NCBI GenBank assembly: GCA_025924315.1
Contig: JAICIO010000002.1
Coordinates: 114,757-178,756 of the forward strand
Source of the DNA: Phycisphaerae bacterium
Lineage (GTDB): Bacteria > Planctomycetota > Phycisphaerae > Tepidisphaerales > Tepidisphaeraceae
Length of the DNA stretch: 64,000 nt
Direction of reading: 5' to 3'
Part shown: positions 34,668-42,980 of the stretch, in pieces
Position numbering within the stretch: position 1 is the first letter of the stretch
Layout of the letters: the number at the start of each line of letters is the position of its first letter
Program-made: the position numbers and the translations under genes
The notes under the pieces: model-generated
Seen by the model: the letters and a program-made list of their open reading frames with translations, nothing else
Told to the model about the DNA's origin: nothing
Databases searched by the model: none

Positions 34668-34928
34668 CTAACCCTCGACGACGCTCTTCTCGATGGGTTC
34701 GACCGTCACGCCCTTCGATCGGAGAAACGCAATGGCGCCGTTCACGTCGGCTTCGCTACCGGTGAGAAGGACGGCCATAATCCCGATCTCGTGCTGTATG
34801 CTGGCCTGACGGATGTCGAACATCATGTCCGGGAATTTGCGGCTCATCTGCCAGATGATCGGTTGCTCGACCTGCGTGCGCGTCGGGAAGGTGAACCAGC
34901 AGCGGCGACTGTATTCGGATTCGGTCAT
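34668..34928 (-). CDS. NIL-domain protein
   Basis: 86 aa. The whole protein fits the NIL domain (ferredoxin-like fold): CWFTFPTRTQVEQPIIWQM, FDIRQASI, IGIMAVLLTGSEADV and a terminal GVTVE. In other proteins NIL binds a ligand such as methionine at the end of MetN ABC subunits, or is joined to ferredoxins. Here it stands alone; ligand unknown. Confidence 0.82.
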   Translation of the reverse strand: MTESEYSRRCWFTFPTRTQVEQPIIWQMSRKFPDMMFDIRQASIQHEIGIMAVLLTGSEADVNGAIAFLRSKGVTVEPIEKSVVEG

Positions 34929-34959
34929 AGGAACAGTCTATAGCGCGGGAGGAGTTTTT

Positions 34960-35030
34960 GTAGGGTGCGCTTCAGCGCACCGGTTATTCAATTCGAACGC
35001 AAGTAACCGGTGCGCTGAAGCGCACCCTAC
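34960..35030. repeat. REPIN-like element, copy 4 (compensated GGTGCGC variant)
   Basis: GTAGGGTGCGCTTCAGCGCACC and its inverse GGTGCGCTGAAGCGCACCCTAC. Relative to the other copies every GGTCCGC/GCGGACC pair has become GGTGCGC/GCGCACC, in all four arms, so base pairing is kept. It lies between two minus-strand genes. Confidence 0.93.
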
Positions 35031-35036
35031 TTGCGC

Positions 35037-36098
35037 TCAATATCCCTTTTGCTTGTCGACCTCGTTGAGCATCGGGAGCGATTGCGAATAGCGGCGGACG
35101 TTTTCGACGAAAACCGTTTCAACGCGTCCGCGGCCGAATTGCGATTGGCCGGCGATGTGCGGCGTGATGAAGGCATTCGGCTCGTTCCATAGCGGATGGT
35201 TCTCGGGAAGCGGCTCGGGATCGGTCACATCGAGCCCGGCGCCGGCGAGGTGACTGCTCTTGAGCGCACTCAACAGCGCGTCGGTTTGAACGATCCGTCC
35301 GCGACTCACGTTGATGAAGTAGGCGCCCTGCTTCATCTTCGCGAATTGATCCGGGCCATACATGCCATGCGTGCGTTTTGTGAAGGGCGTGGCGTTGACG
35401 ACGATGTCGGCACGCGTCAGCAGATCGTCGAGTCCGTCATCGACCAGTCGCACTTCATCGACGACCGGCATGCGCTGGATCGTCATCGGCTCGGCATCGA
35501 CCGCGATCACGTGAAGATCCATCGCCTTGGCCCGGCGCGCCGTTTCGCGGCCGATCCCACCCAGGCCGACGATCCCCATCGTCATCCCGCGGAGCTCGAT
35601 CGGTGCGACCGCGTTTTGCCATTGGTGTTTTTTCTGATCGCGTGCGCAGTAGCCGATACGCCGTGTCATCGCGAAGAGCAGGCCGAAAACATGCTCGGAG
35701 ATTTCGGGGGCGTAGCACCCCTTGCCGTTGGTGACGATGATGTCGCTGTCGATGAGCGGCGGCGTGAGCAGATGCTCGACGCCGGCGGAGACGCACTGAA
35801 TCCACCGCAGGTTCTTTGCCTTCTTCACCTCATCTGCGCTGACGGATCCGTAAACGACGTTGGCGTCGTCGAGCGCATCGGTGAGCGTGACCTGCTGCGA
35901 AATCTCGCGCAGCTCCTGCTGGCATTTTTCGGAAGGTTTTTCGCGAAGGAGGATCTTGAGGGGAAGTCGCGGGCGATCGTCGATCGAGGATTTCGATTCA
36001 TCGCCGCGAGCGATTGAGTTGAGTCCGACGGTCGCGGCCGCCGTTGCGGCGCCGACGAGTAAACTGCGGCGATTAAACGTTTCGCCCACGCGATTCAC
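35037..36098 (-). CDS. Tat-signal D-2-hydroxyacid dehydrogenase
   Basis: 353 aa. The N-terminus NRRSLLVGAATAAATVG is a twin-arginine signal (RRxLL plus hydrophobic stretch), so export as a folded, cofactor-loaded protein is predicted. The body is a D-2-hydroxyacid dehydrogenase: GIVGLGGIGRE (NAD binding), the catalytic Arg in NVSRGRIV, Glu in DPEPLPE and His in TPHIAGQS. A periplasmic NAD-dependent enzyme would need tightly bound cofactor. The stop lies 7 nt from the REPIN-like element. Confidence 0.85.
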   Translation of the reverse strand: MNRVGETFNRRSLLVGAATAAATVGLNSIARGDESKSSIDDRPRLPLKILLREKPSEKCQQELREISQQVTLTDALDDANVVYGSVSADEVKKAKNLRWIQCVSAGVEHLLTPPLIDSDIIVTNGKGCYAPEISEHVFGLLFAMTRRIGYCARDQKKHQWQNAVAPIELRGMTMGIVGLGGIGRETARRAKAMDLHVIAVDAEPMTIQRMPVVDEVRLVDDGLDDLLTRADIVVNATPFTKRTHGMYGPDQFAKMKQGAYFINVSRGRIVQTDALLSALKSSHLAGAGLDVTDPEPLPENHPLWNEPNAFITPHIAGQSQFGRGRVETVFVENVRRYSQSLPMLNEVDKQKGY

Positions 36099-36105
36099 CT
36101 TTGTA

Positions 36106-36525
36106 TTAGTGTTCGCCGTTGCCGGGAATCGATGCGACGTAGCCGACGTTCTCGCGCGGCAACCACACCTTCACGTCGTACTCGCGCGCTTGAATCCCGA
36201 CCCAATTCGCGTCGAACGCGAGCAGCTTTCCGCGTGCCTTGCGCGAAACTTTGTCGAACGGCGCGGGGATGGCGGCGCTGGGATTCAGTCCGATCTCGAC
36301 ATCGCTCCCGATCCGCGGATAACCAGCCGCCTCCGCGACCATCGCGCGGACAGCCGTGCTGTCGAGCATTGGTGCCGAACCACGACTTGCGGTGCTGCTG
36401 TTGTGCTCCGGCACCATACTGTTGTTCGGGGAATTCGTGTCAACGCGTACCTGCGCATGTGTCGGCGAAAACGCCCACACCAGCGCGATGATCACGACGA
36501 CGCCAATATATGGCACGTAACGCAT
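36106..36525 (-). CDS. Small exported protein of unknown function
   Basis: About 139 aa from MRYVPYIGVV at 36525, preceded by GGAGGG 3-4 nt upstream. A signal peptide or single N-terminal membrane segment (GVVVIIALVWAF..HAQ) is followed by a Ser/Asn-rich linker and a 75-residue domain ending DVKVWLPRENVGYVASIP. No family recognised. It lies between the MoaD-like gene, which its upstream region overlaps, and the Tat dehydrogenase gene, all on the minus strand. Confidence 0.65.
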   Translation of the reverse strand: MRYVPYIGVVVIIALVWAFSPTHAQVRVDTNSPNNSMVPEHNSSTASRGSAPMLDSTAVRAMVAEAAGYPRIGSDVEIGLNPSAAIPAPFDKVSRKARGKLLAFDANWVGIQAREYDVKVWLPRENVGYVASIPGNGEH

Positions 36526-36550
36526 CGACCCTCCGACGTGAGAGTGAACT

Positions 36551-36826
36551 TCACCCACCTGCGATGGCCGGCACGATGCTCACTTCGTCGCCGCTCTTCA
36601 CGGGCGTTTCGAGGTTCTTGAGGAAGCGAATGTCTTCGTCGTTGAGGTAAATATTGACGAAGCGATTGAGCTGGTTGGGTCCCTTAAACAGCCGCGGTTC
36701 GATGCCGTTGGCCTTTGCCTTCAGGTCGTTGAGCACTTCGCCGATGTTGGCGCCTTCGGTCTCGACGATATCGGCGCCGTTGGTGAAGCCTCGCAGGGGC
36801 GATGGGATTCGAATCTTAACGCTCAT
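36551..36826 (-). CDS. MoaD/ThiS-family sulfur-carrier protein
   Basis: 91 aa, ubiquitin-like. SVKIRIPSPLRGFTNGAD, FVNIYLNDEDIRFL, SGDEVSIVPAIAGG with the C-terminal Gly-Gly that is activated as a thiocarboxylate. Next to a threonine-synthase-like PLP enzyme it resembles the CysO-type arrangement, in which a carrier thiocarboxylate feeds a PLP synthase, rather than molybdopterin synthesis; no moa genes are near. That role is inference. Confidence 0.88.
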   Translation of the reverse strand: MSVKIRIPSPLRGFTNGADIVETEGANIGEVLNDLKAKANGIEPRLFKGPNQLNRFVNIYLNDEDIRFLKNLETPVKSGDEVSIVPAIAGG

Positions 36827-36836
36827 GAGAAATCTC

Positions 36837-36913
36837 GTTTAGTGGCCGCGGCCACGCGGCGTTTCTTAGTCTTGATCAACATGCGCAGCGCCGCGTGGCC
36901 GCGGCGGCTAAAC
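36837..36913. repeat. Inverted repeat between the MoaD-like and thrC genes
   Basis: GTTTAGTGGCCGCGGCCACGCGGCG and CGCCGCGTGGCCGCGGCGGCTAAAC are near-exact inverted arms around a 24-nt centre. It forms the spacer between the two co-directional genes and could attenuate or protect the transcript. Confidence 0.87.
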
Positions 36914-36917
36914 AAGA

Positions 36918-38195
36918 TTACAGCGCCCCCACCGGTTCTGCACGCGCGGATGCCTTTTTCTCCGCGGCCTCATTCTCCGCGAGCAACTCGTCGAATTCGC
37001 TCAGCTTCGCCTCGATCACGCGCGGCTGCGGGAGATCGTTCTGCACCGCTTCGAGCGTCTTCAGCCCGTTCCCGGTGATGCAGACGCAGATCGATTCGTC
37101 CTTCGGAATACGACCCGACTGGATCAGCTTGATCGCCGCGGCGAGGGTCGTCCCGCCGGCGGGTTCCGTCCAGATGCCTTCGGTCTTGGCGAGCAGCTTG
37201 ATCGCATCCACAATTTCGCGATCGCTGGCGCTTTCGCCCCAGCCGTTGCTGTCTTTCACGACCTTGTACGCGTAGTAACCATCCGCCGGATTTCCGATCG
37301 CGATGCTCTTGGCGATCGTGTTCGGCTTCTGCGGTTCGATGATGTCCACGCCCTTCTGAATCGCCGTCACGACCGGATTGCAACCCGCCGCCTGGGCGGA
37401 ATAAATCTTCGGCTTGTTGTCCTCGACGAGGCCGAGCTGGATGAACTCCTGATACGCCTTGTAGATCTTCGGCAGAATCGTTCCGCCCGCGGTCGGAACA
37501 ACCGTGTGCTGCGGAAGTTTCCAGCCGAATTGCTCGGCGATTTCAAAGCCATGGGTCTTGGCGCCTTCGGTGTAGTACGGCCGAAGGTTCACGTTCACAA
37601 TCGCCCAGCCGTATTTGTCCGCGATCTCAGTGCAAAGACGATTTACATCGTCATAGTTTCCGCGAATGCGAACCATCGTGGGCCCGAAGATCAACGAGCC
37701 GAGCACTTTTCCCTGCTCGAGATCGTGCGGGATCATGACGTAGCACTTGATCCCCGCCGCCGCCGCGTGCGCCGCGGTTGAATTCGCGAGGTTTCCGGTC
37801 GAAGCGCAGCCAACCGTGTCGAACCCGAATTCGACGGCCTTGCTGATCGCCACCGACACCACGCGCTCTTTGTAGGAGTACGTCGGATAATTGCAGGAAT
37901 CATCCTTGATCCACAAGTTCGAGCAGCCGAGCACCTGCGCCAGACGCTTCGCCTTGCGGAACGGCGTGAAGCCGGAGTTGAATCCTGTCACCGGAACGTC
38001 AACCGGGAGCAGATCGCGATAGCGCCACAGGCTCTTCGGTCCGCTGGCGATGGATTCGCGAGTGACCTTACCCTTCATGGCAGCGTAGTCGTATTCGACC
38101 TCATAGGGGCCGAAGCATTGCTCGCAGACATGCACCGGCGACACCGGCACGCGATGGCCGCACTCTTTGCACTTCAATCCCAGGACGTAGCTCAT
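36918..38195 (-). CDS. thrC: Threonine synthase (PLP-dependent)
   Basis: About 425 aa from MSYVLGLKCKECG at 38195. An N-terminal zinc-ribbon-like pair (CKEC..CEQC) precedes the PLP core. YPTYSYKERVV holds the Schiff-base Lys (about residue 91), CASTGNLAN the phosphate-ribbon region, and PTAGGTILPK and WTEPAGGTTLA further family blocks. It converts O-phosphohomoserine to threonine. The adjacent MoaD/ThiS carrier suggests that a related sulfhydrylation (homocysteine or cysteine formation) is possible, but the sequence itself is closest to ThrC. Confidence 0.87.
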   Translation of the reverse strand: MSYVLGLKCKECGHRVPVSPVHVCEQCFGPYEVEYDYAAMKGKVTRESIASGPKSLWRYRDLLPVDVPVTGFNSGFTPFRKAKRLAQVLGCSNLWIKDDSCNYPTYSYKERVVSVAISKAVEFGFDTVGCASTGNLANSTAAHAAAAGIKCYVMIPHDLEQGKVLGSLIFGPTMVRIRGNYDDVNRLCTEIADKYGWAIVNVNLRPYYTEGAKTHGFEIAEQFGWKLPQHTVVPTAGGTILPKIYKAYQEFIQLGLVEDNKPKIYSAQAAGCNPVVTAIQKGVDIIEPQKPNTIAKSIAIGNPADGYYAYKVVKDSNGWGESASDREIVDAIKLLAKTEGIWTEPAGGTTLAAAIKLIQSGRIPKDESICVCITGNGLKTLEAVQNDLPQPRVIEAKLSEFDELLAENEAAEKKASARAEPVGAL

Positions 38196-38580
38196 GCTCG
38201 CTCCAGTTCGCTTTCGTTTTGTTTCGGAGAGCGCCGCTCTCGGGATAAGAAGAGGCGGCAATGCGGGAAGGCGGTTGCGTGCTCTTCTTATCTTCCCCGC
38301 CCGGTGATCCAGCTCACTGGATCTCCAAACAGGAGGGAGTTAGCACCCTTCGACTCGCTTCGCTCGCTCAGGGTTGCTGTGGCGTCATCGGGCCCGACCC
38401 TCGACCACTCTCGATAAGAACGCTCTTCAGTTGTGAACCAGCAGCATAATTCCTACGGGAATACTGTCAAGGAGCAGCAATTCTGTACACTTTGCAGTGG
38501 TCCAAACCGAACATAAATATTGATAACAACGAAAATATAGGCATTGTGGAAACGTTGTGGAAGGCGGTAGGTTATCCCCA
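38196..38580. other. Intergenic region between divergent thrC and response-regulator genes
   Basis: About 385 nt. GATAAGAAGAG (38244) and CTCTTCTTATC (38282) form a perfect 11-bp inverted repeat. GATCCAG-CTCA-CTGGATC makes a small hairpin near 38309. CTTCGACTCGCTTCGCTCGCTCAGGGT at about 38348 is a fragment of a dispersed repeat. The last 120 nt before the response regulator are AT-rich and should hold its promoter. No gene seen. Confidence 0.5.
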
Positions 38581-39030
38581 ATGAGTTCCGAGTACCCGTC
38601 AGGCATGGCTGCCAGCGGAGCACGGATTCTTCTGTGCGATGACTCGCCCGTCGAACGAATGGCCCTCGCGCATTATCTGCGCCGCTACGGATACGACGTC
38701 GACGAAGCCGGCGACGGTGAGTCAGCGATCAATCACCTCAAGAATCGTCAGATCGATGCCATCCTCCTCGACCTCCAGATGCCGGACGTGGATGGCTTCG
38801 ATGTGCTGACATACCTTCAGGGCCATCGCCGATCGCTCCCGGTGATTCTCTTATCCGGCATGCCGCTCGATCAGATTCAGCAGAAGATCCACGACCTGCC
38901 CGAGCGCGAGCTACCACCCCTCTTTTTGAAACCGGTCGATCTGGACCAACTGATCCAGGTGCTCGAGTTGCAGATCAGTGGTCAGCTTCCGACGGTCGAT
39001 CCGCCCGAAAGCACGGAAGCGGCGAGCTGA
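38581..39030 (+). CDS. Single-domain response regulator (CheY-like receiver)
   Basis: About 149 aa. Receiver fold: ILLCDDSPVER (acidic pair), AILLDLQMPDVDGF (phospho-acceptor Asp), ILLSGMP (Ser in place of the usual Thr region) and LFLKPVD (conserved Lys). No output domain, only a short C-terminal tail. The partner kinase is not in this window. It probably acts by protein-protein contact. Confidence 0.88.
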   Translation: MSSEYPSGMAASGARILLCDDSPVERMALAHYLRRYGYDVDEAGDGESAINHLKNRQIDAILLDLQMPDVDGFDVLTYLQGHRRSLPVILLSGMPLDQIQQKIHDLPERELPPLFLKPVDLDQLIQVLELQISGQLPTVDPPESTEAAS

Positions 39031-39039
39031 ATCTTCTTT

Positions 39040-39128
39040 GCCACCGATGAACACCGATGCACACCGATAAAAGAGGAAAATCTCTTTCTGCGTTTCTTTA
39101 TCCGTGTCCATCGGTGTTCATCGGTGGC
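39040..39128. repeat. Inverted repeat GCCACCGATGAACACCGATG...CATCGGTGTTCATCGGTGGC
   Basis: Outer arms match over about 20 nt, and inner parts also pair (CACCGATAAA with TTTATCCGTG). It lies between the convergent response-regulator and decarboxylase genes and abuts the stop codon of the latter. CCACCGATGAACACCGATG-type palindromes are widely dispersed in planctomycete and other genomes. Confidence 0.87.
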
Positions 39129-40861
39129 TAGTTCTTCTTTCTGCTCGCTCCGCGCAACTTCGCCATCTCCGCGGTCATGTTCGCGAGCTGTGGGCTCATG
39201 TCGTCGCGCGGCAAACGCACTTCGATCACGTGAAGCTGATTGCTTCCAAGGGCAGCGCGAATCGCGCCATCCAGCTCGCCCTTCGTCGTCGCGCAGCTCG
39301 CAACACCTCCGCCGATGAGCTCGCAGATCTTTTGATAATTCCACTGGCTGATGACATTGAACCTGCCATCGCGGATCTTTCGCATCGTGCCGTAGCCTTC
39401 GTTGTTCAGGATCAACACGATCGGCTTAAGTCCAAGACGAACCGCCGTCGAAAGTTCAGTGCCTGTCATCTGAAACGCGCCGTCGCCGACGAGCACGAAC
39501 GGCCGGAGCGCCGGATTCGCGATCGACACGCCGACCCCCGCCGGCACGGCGAACCCCATCGACAGGTAATATGCCGGCGCGATGAACTCCGCCCGCGCGT
39601 TCGTGCGGATGCCGATTGCGCCAAAGAGCCCGTCGCCGACGTCCGATACCACGCATGTCTTCTCATCCACGTGCAGCGAAACAATCCGCATCAGCTCGCG
39701 CATGTTCAGCGCATCGGTCATCTCCGATTTATCAAGCGGCTTCGGCCCCGCGTGCGGATTGGGATGCTTGAACTTCTTCTTTCCAAGCGACGCGCGCGAG
39801 AGCCCCGCGAGAAAATCAACAAACTGCACGTCCTCGTACTTGTGATAGCACACGCTTAGGGATTCTGTCGTCGCAAGAACTGTGCGACTGCGATCGAGCT
39901 TCGCGGTGTAGATGCCCATGTTCATGTCCGTGATGAACGTGCCCAGCATCAGCACGCAATCGGATGACTCGACATATTTCCGCGTCTCTGGATCGCTGCT
40001 CATCGCCCCGCCGTAAACACCGAGGTACAGCGGATGGTTCTCGGCGACCGCGCTCTTGCTCAGCAGATCACTCGCGATCGGAATGTTGAATTTCTCCGCG
40101 AGTTTTAGCGCGAGATCGGTGAGACCGAAGCGGTGCAGCTCAACGCCCGCCAGGATCACGGGCTTCTTCGCATGGTCGATCAGGTCGATGGCTTCATCGA
40201 GCGCGGCTTGGAGCACTTCGGGATCGGACGGCGACGGTTCGACAGGTCGTGTGAAATTGGTCGGAATCATCCGATCGACCATGTCGTGCGGAACTTCAAT
40301 ATACGCCGGCCGCTTGTGACGCAGCGCCGCCTGCACGCAGCGCACGATCTCCGACGCCGCCGTCTCTTCGTCGAGAAGCACCGTCGTCGCGACGGTTACC
40401 TCGTCATAAACCCGGCGCTGGGTTTCAAACGTCTTCACCTTGTGATGCAGCAGCGGATCTTTCTCGCGGTCTTTTCGTCCCGGCGCGCCGCTCACGACAA
40501 TCACCGGCGATTTCTCGGCATATGCCCCGGCGATTGCGTTAACGACGTTCAACCCGCCCACGCAGTACGTCACGCACACCAAGCCAATGCCGTTCAAGCG
40601 TGAATAGGCATCAGCGGCGAACCCCGCCCCCGGCTCGTGCGTCATCGTAATCGATCGGATCGGTGACTTATCGAGCCACGCAAACGTCGGCAGCGCAAAA
40701 TCCCCGGGCACGCCGAAGCTGTCCTTCACGCCACAGCGATAGAGGTATTCAAAGAGAAATTCCCCCATCGGCATGCGCGCGGAAAGCGCCGAGCGCGAGC
40801 GTGCGATGCGTCCGCCCGTCCGATGGGCGTGTGCGACTTTTCCATTTCCGTTGCGTTGCAT
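39128..40861 (-). CDS. ThDP-dependent decarboxylase (indolepyruvate/pyruvate decarboxylase family)
   Basis: 577 aa. THEPGAGFAADAYSR holds the ThDP-activating Glu, DPLLHHKVKTF the paired His typical of 2-keto acid decarboxylases, and VLVGDGAFQMTGTELSTAVR the GDG-x(n)-NN ThDP/Mg site ending in ILNNEGYG. It probably decarboxylates an aromatic or branched 2-oxo acid to an aldehyde. The first 30 residues are Arg/His-rich and may not be translated; Met30 (near 40774) is an alternative start. Confidence 0.87.
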   Translation of the reverse strand: MQRNGNGKVAHAHRTGGRIARSRSALSARMPMGEFLFEYLYRCGVKDSFGVPGDFALPTFAWLDKSPIRSITMTHEPGAGFAADAYSRLNGIGLVCVTYCVGGLNVVNAIAGAYAEKSPVIVVSGAPGRKDREKDPLLHHKVKTFETQRRVYDEVTVATTVLLDEETAASEIVRCVQAALRHKRPAYIEVPHDMVDRMIPTNFTRPVEPSPSDPEVLQAALDEAIDLIDHAKKPVILAGVELHRFGLTDLALKLAEKFNIPIASDLLSKSAVAENHPLYLGVYGGAMSSDPETRKYVESSDCVLMLGTFITDMNMGIYTAKLDRSRTVLATTESLSVCYHKYEDVQFVDFLAGLSRASLGKKKFKHPNPHAGPKPLDKSEMTDALNMRELMRIVSLHVDEKTCVVSDVGDGLFGAIGIRTNARAEFIAPAYYLSMGFAVPAGVGVSIANPALRPFVLVGDGAFQMTGTELSTAVRLGLKPIVLILNNEGYGTMRKIRDGRFNVISQWNYQKICELIGGGVASCATTKGELDGAIRAALGSNQLHVIEVRLPRDDMSPQLANMTAEMAKLRGASRKKN

Positions 40862-40958
40862 GACGTCCTCCGCTCAATGCACCACATCAGATATATCGGC
40901 ACATTCGTTATACGATCATATGCCGATAACAGTTGGCACATCTCGCGGAGAAACGCAC

Positions 40959-41471
40959 TTAATCAAAGATCCAGGCCGGTTCATCCGCAGAGTTGAAATA
41001 AACTGCCGGCACCGGCACGTTCAGCAATCGGAGGTAAACGCACACCTGCGCGCGATGATGCACGAGATGGTTCAAGCACCAGACGCGCAGCACATACGCC
41101 CGTGGGGCCGAATACATCTCCTGCCCGCCCTTCACCACCCGCCAGGTTTTGCTCAATGCCGCGTCATCCAGTTTCGCGAGTTCCGCTTTGCATCGCGCTG
41201 CATGTTTTTCAAACTCCGCGAGAAGATCCGCACTGTCCTTCACATCCGTCCGCGGGCCTTTGGTGGTGTCGAGATCCAGCTCGTCTTTCGTGATCGTATC
41301 GACGGCCCACTGCAACAAGGTCGCGACATGCATCGCAAGCCGACCAAGGTTCATCGACTTCTCATGCGGCTGAAACGAAAACTTCTCCCCTGGCACGCGC
41401 TCGAGCACCTTTCGTGTGGTGGCGATTTCGCGATCGAGGTCGTTATATGCGAGGTGTTTCAAGGCGCTCAT
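40959..41471 (-). CDS. DinB-family protein
   Basis: 170 aa four-helix bundle. MHVATLLQW and the C-terminal NHLVHHRAQV provide the three-His metal site of the DinB/YfiT superfamily. Members are metal-dependent thiol (bacillithiol, mycothiol) transferases or have unknown roles. Stands alone. Confidence 0.85.
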   Translation of the reverse strand: MSALKHLAYNDLDREIATTRKVLERVPGEKFSFQPHEKSMNLGRLAMHVATLLQWAVDTITKDELDLDTTKGPRTDVKDSADLLAEFEKHAARCKAELAKLDDAALSKTWRVVKGGQEMYSAPRAYVLRVWCLNHLVHHRAQVCVYLRLLNVPVPAVYFNSADEPAWIFD

Positions 41472-41558
41472 GCGTCGATCTCCTTCGCAAAGATCGTAGC
41501 ACGCTGACCGAAACAGCGGCGAGTTGCCGATGCAGGTTTGTTGATTATCAATCGAACA

Positions 41559-41864
41559 TCAGTCGCGCTCTTCGCGCAGTCGACGTTTCAGGTCCTGCGA
41601 GCCGTGATAAACGCGAGCGATATATAAAGGAGATGAGGCGGGGTCGTAGATAAGAAGAATGCCGTAGACGCGGTAGAAACGTAGCGGCTTGTCCGTCAAG
41701 TCGCGCCGAAAATGGCCGAGTGCAGGTTGCTCGACGATCTTGTCAATTGCTTCACGGATCTCGGCCAAGATTCGATCAGCCAAAGTCGTTCCGCCGCGGG
41801 CGTAGTAATAGTCCCACAGCGCTTCCAGCGCCTCAGACGCCTGATCCGAAAGAATGAATTTCAT
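41559..41864 (-). CDS. ParE/RelE-type toxin
   Basis: 101 aa with the RelE/ParE fold. ALEALWDYYYARGG, KIVEQPALGHFRRDL, LRFYRVYGILLIYDP and IARVYHGSQDLKRRL are the usual blocks. It overlaps the antitoxin gene by 4 nt. ParE members poison gyrase, RelE members cleave mRNA; the sequence looks nearer ParE. Confidence 0.87.
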   Translation of the reverse strand: MKFILSDQASEALEALWDYYYARGGTTLADRILAEIREAIDKIVEQPALGHFRRDLTDKPLRFYRVYGILLIYDPASSPLYIARVYHGSQDLKRRLREERD

Positions 41865-42133
41865 TTCCCCTGAGATTTGAGCCCCGCGCTTTTCGCGGCG
41901 ATGCGGGCGAGCACGGATTCGCCATCGACAGGATTTTCACGATTGTTCCACGCATCGTCCAAATCGGCGCGAACATGATCCGCGTTCCATCCGGCCAGCT
42001 TGATCAAGTCCGGATCTTCGTCACGGCTCAGCTTTTCAAGGATGGCTTCCTCGAGCGACGTATGCTTCCCCGCCTTCACTTCCGCGAGTAGTCGCTCTTC
42101 GAGACCCTTCGGCAGTTCGAGTCGCACAGTCAT
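41861..42133 (-). CDS. Antitoxin of the ParE-type pair
   Basis: About 90 aa from MTVRLELPKGLEERL; a start 17 codons upstream at 42184 is possible. RLELPKGLEERLLAEVKAGK followed by SLEEAILEKL looks like a ribbon-helix-helix DNA-binding domain, and the acidic C-terminal half would wrap the toxin. Overlaps the toxin ATG by 4 nt. It is expected to autoregulate the pair from the short divergent gap with the glycosylase gene. Confidence 0.82.
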   Translation of the reverse strand: MTVRLELPKGLEERLLAEVKAGKHTSLEEAILEKLSRDEDPDLIKLAGWNADHVRADLDDAWNNRENPVDGESVLARIAAKSAGLKSQGK

Positions 42134-42195
42134 ACCGAAATCATAACCCGGAATCCGCCCAAGACGAAGCAGAATCCTGATCATAGAATAGCGCC

Positions 42196-42873
42196 GTGAG
42201 TTTTCTGAAGCTGCACAAAGAAGTCATCGCCTGCGAATCCTGCCCACGACTGCGCGAGTGGTGTACGACGGTTGCGCGCGAGAAGCGGAAATCGTTCGTG
42301 GAGTGGGATTATTGGGGAAAGCCAGTACCCGGTTTCGGCGACACGAATGCGAGAATCTGGATCATCGGGCTCGCGCCGGCGGCGCACGGCGCGAATCGAA
42401 CGGGCCGCATTTTCACAGGCGATCGAAGCGGCGATTTTCTCTTCGCGGCGCTTCATCGCGTCGGTCTGGCGAATCAGCCAACAAGCACACACCGCGAGGA
42501 TGGGTTGACGCTTGCCGATTGCTACATCAGCGCGACGGCACGCTGTGCTCCGCCCGCCAACAAGCCGACTGCAGATGAAGTGGAGAACTGCTCGGCCTAC
42601 CTCGACCGCGAATGGAAGCTGCTGCGGAAAAAACGCGTGCTGTTGGCGCTGGGAAAGATCGCGTGGGACGCCGCGATCGATTTGGCGAGACGAAATGGTT
42701 GCGGTGAAGACGTTCGCAGCGGTGACTTCGGCCACGGCGCGATCGCGAAACTTTCCGATCGGCTCAGCCTCGTGGGGTCGTATCACGTTAGTCAACAAAA
42801 CACGTTCACGGGCAAGCTCACGACAACGATGTTCGACCACGTGCTGCGGCGGTGTCTCGAAGCGTCATCTTGA
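42196..42873 (+). CDS. Uracil-DNA glycosylase, family 5 (UdgB-like)
   Basis: 225 aa, GTG start. CESCPRLREWC and a later Cys pair give the iron-sulfur ligands of thermophile-type UDGs. GLAPAAHGANRTGRIFTGD is the family 5 active-site motif, where family 4 has GExPG. SYHVSQQNTFTG supplies the second motif. It removes uracil, and in this family other deaminated bases, from DNA. Starts 12 nt from the divergent antitoxin region. Confidence 0.88.
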   Translation: MSFLKLHKEVIACESCPRLREWCTTVAREKRKSFVEWDYWGKPVPGFGDTNARIWIIGLAPAAHGANRTGRIFTGDRSGDFLFAALHRVGLANQPTSTHREDGLTLADCYISATARCAPPANKPTADEVENCSAYLDREWKLLRKKRVLLALGKIAWDAAIDLARRNGCGEDVRSGDFGHGAIAKLSDRLSLVGSYHVSQQNTFTGKLTTTMFDHVLRRCLEASS

Positions 42874-42881
42874 ATGCGTTT

Positions 42882-42952
42882 GTAGCACGGGCTACCAGCC
42901 CGTGCAGTTGCGGCTATAGCCGCGGGTGGCACGGGCTGGTAGCCCGTGCTAC
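42882..42952. repeat. Dispersed palindrome, family 2 copy 3
   Basis: GTAGCACGGGCTACCAGCCCGTGC and GGCACGGGCTGGTAGCCCGTGCTAC flank a centre (GGCTATAGCC) that is itself palindromic. It lies between the convergent glycosylase and secreted-protein genes. Confidence 0.9.
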
Positions 42953-42980
42953 GAAAAACTCTCGGCTGAGCGCGCGACGA

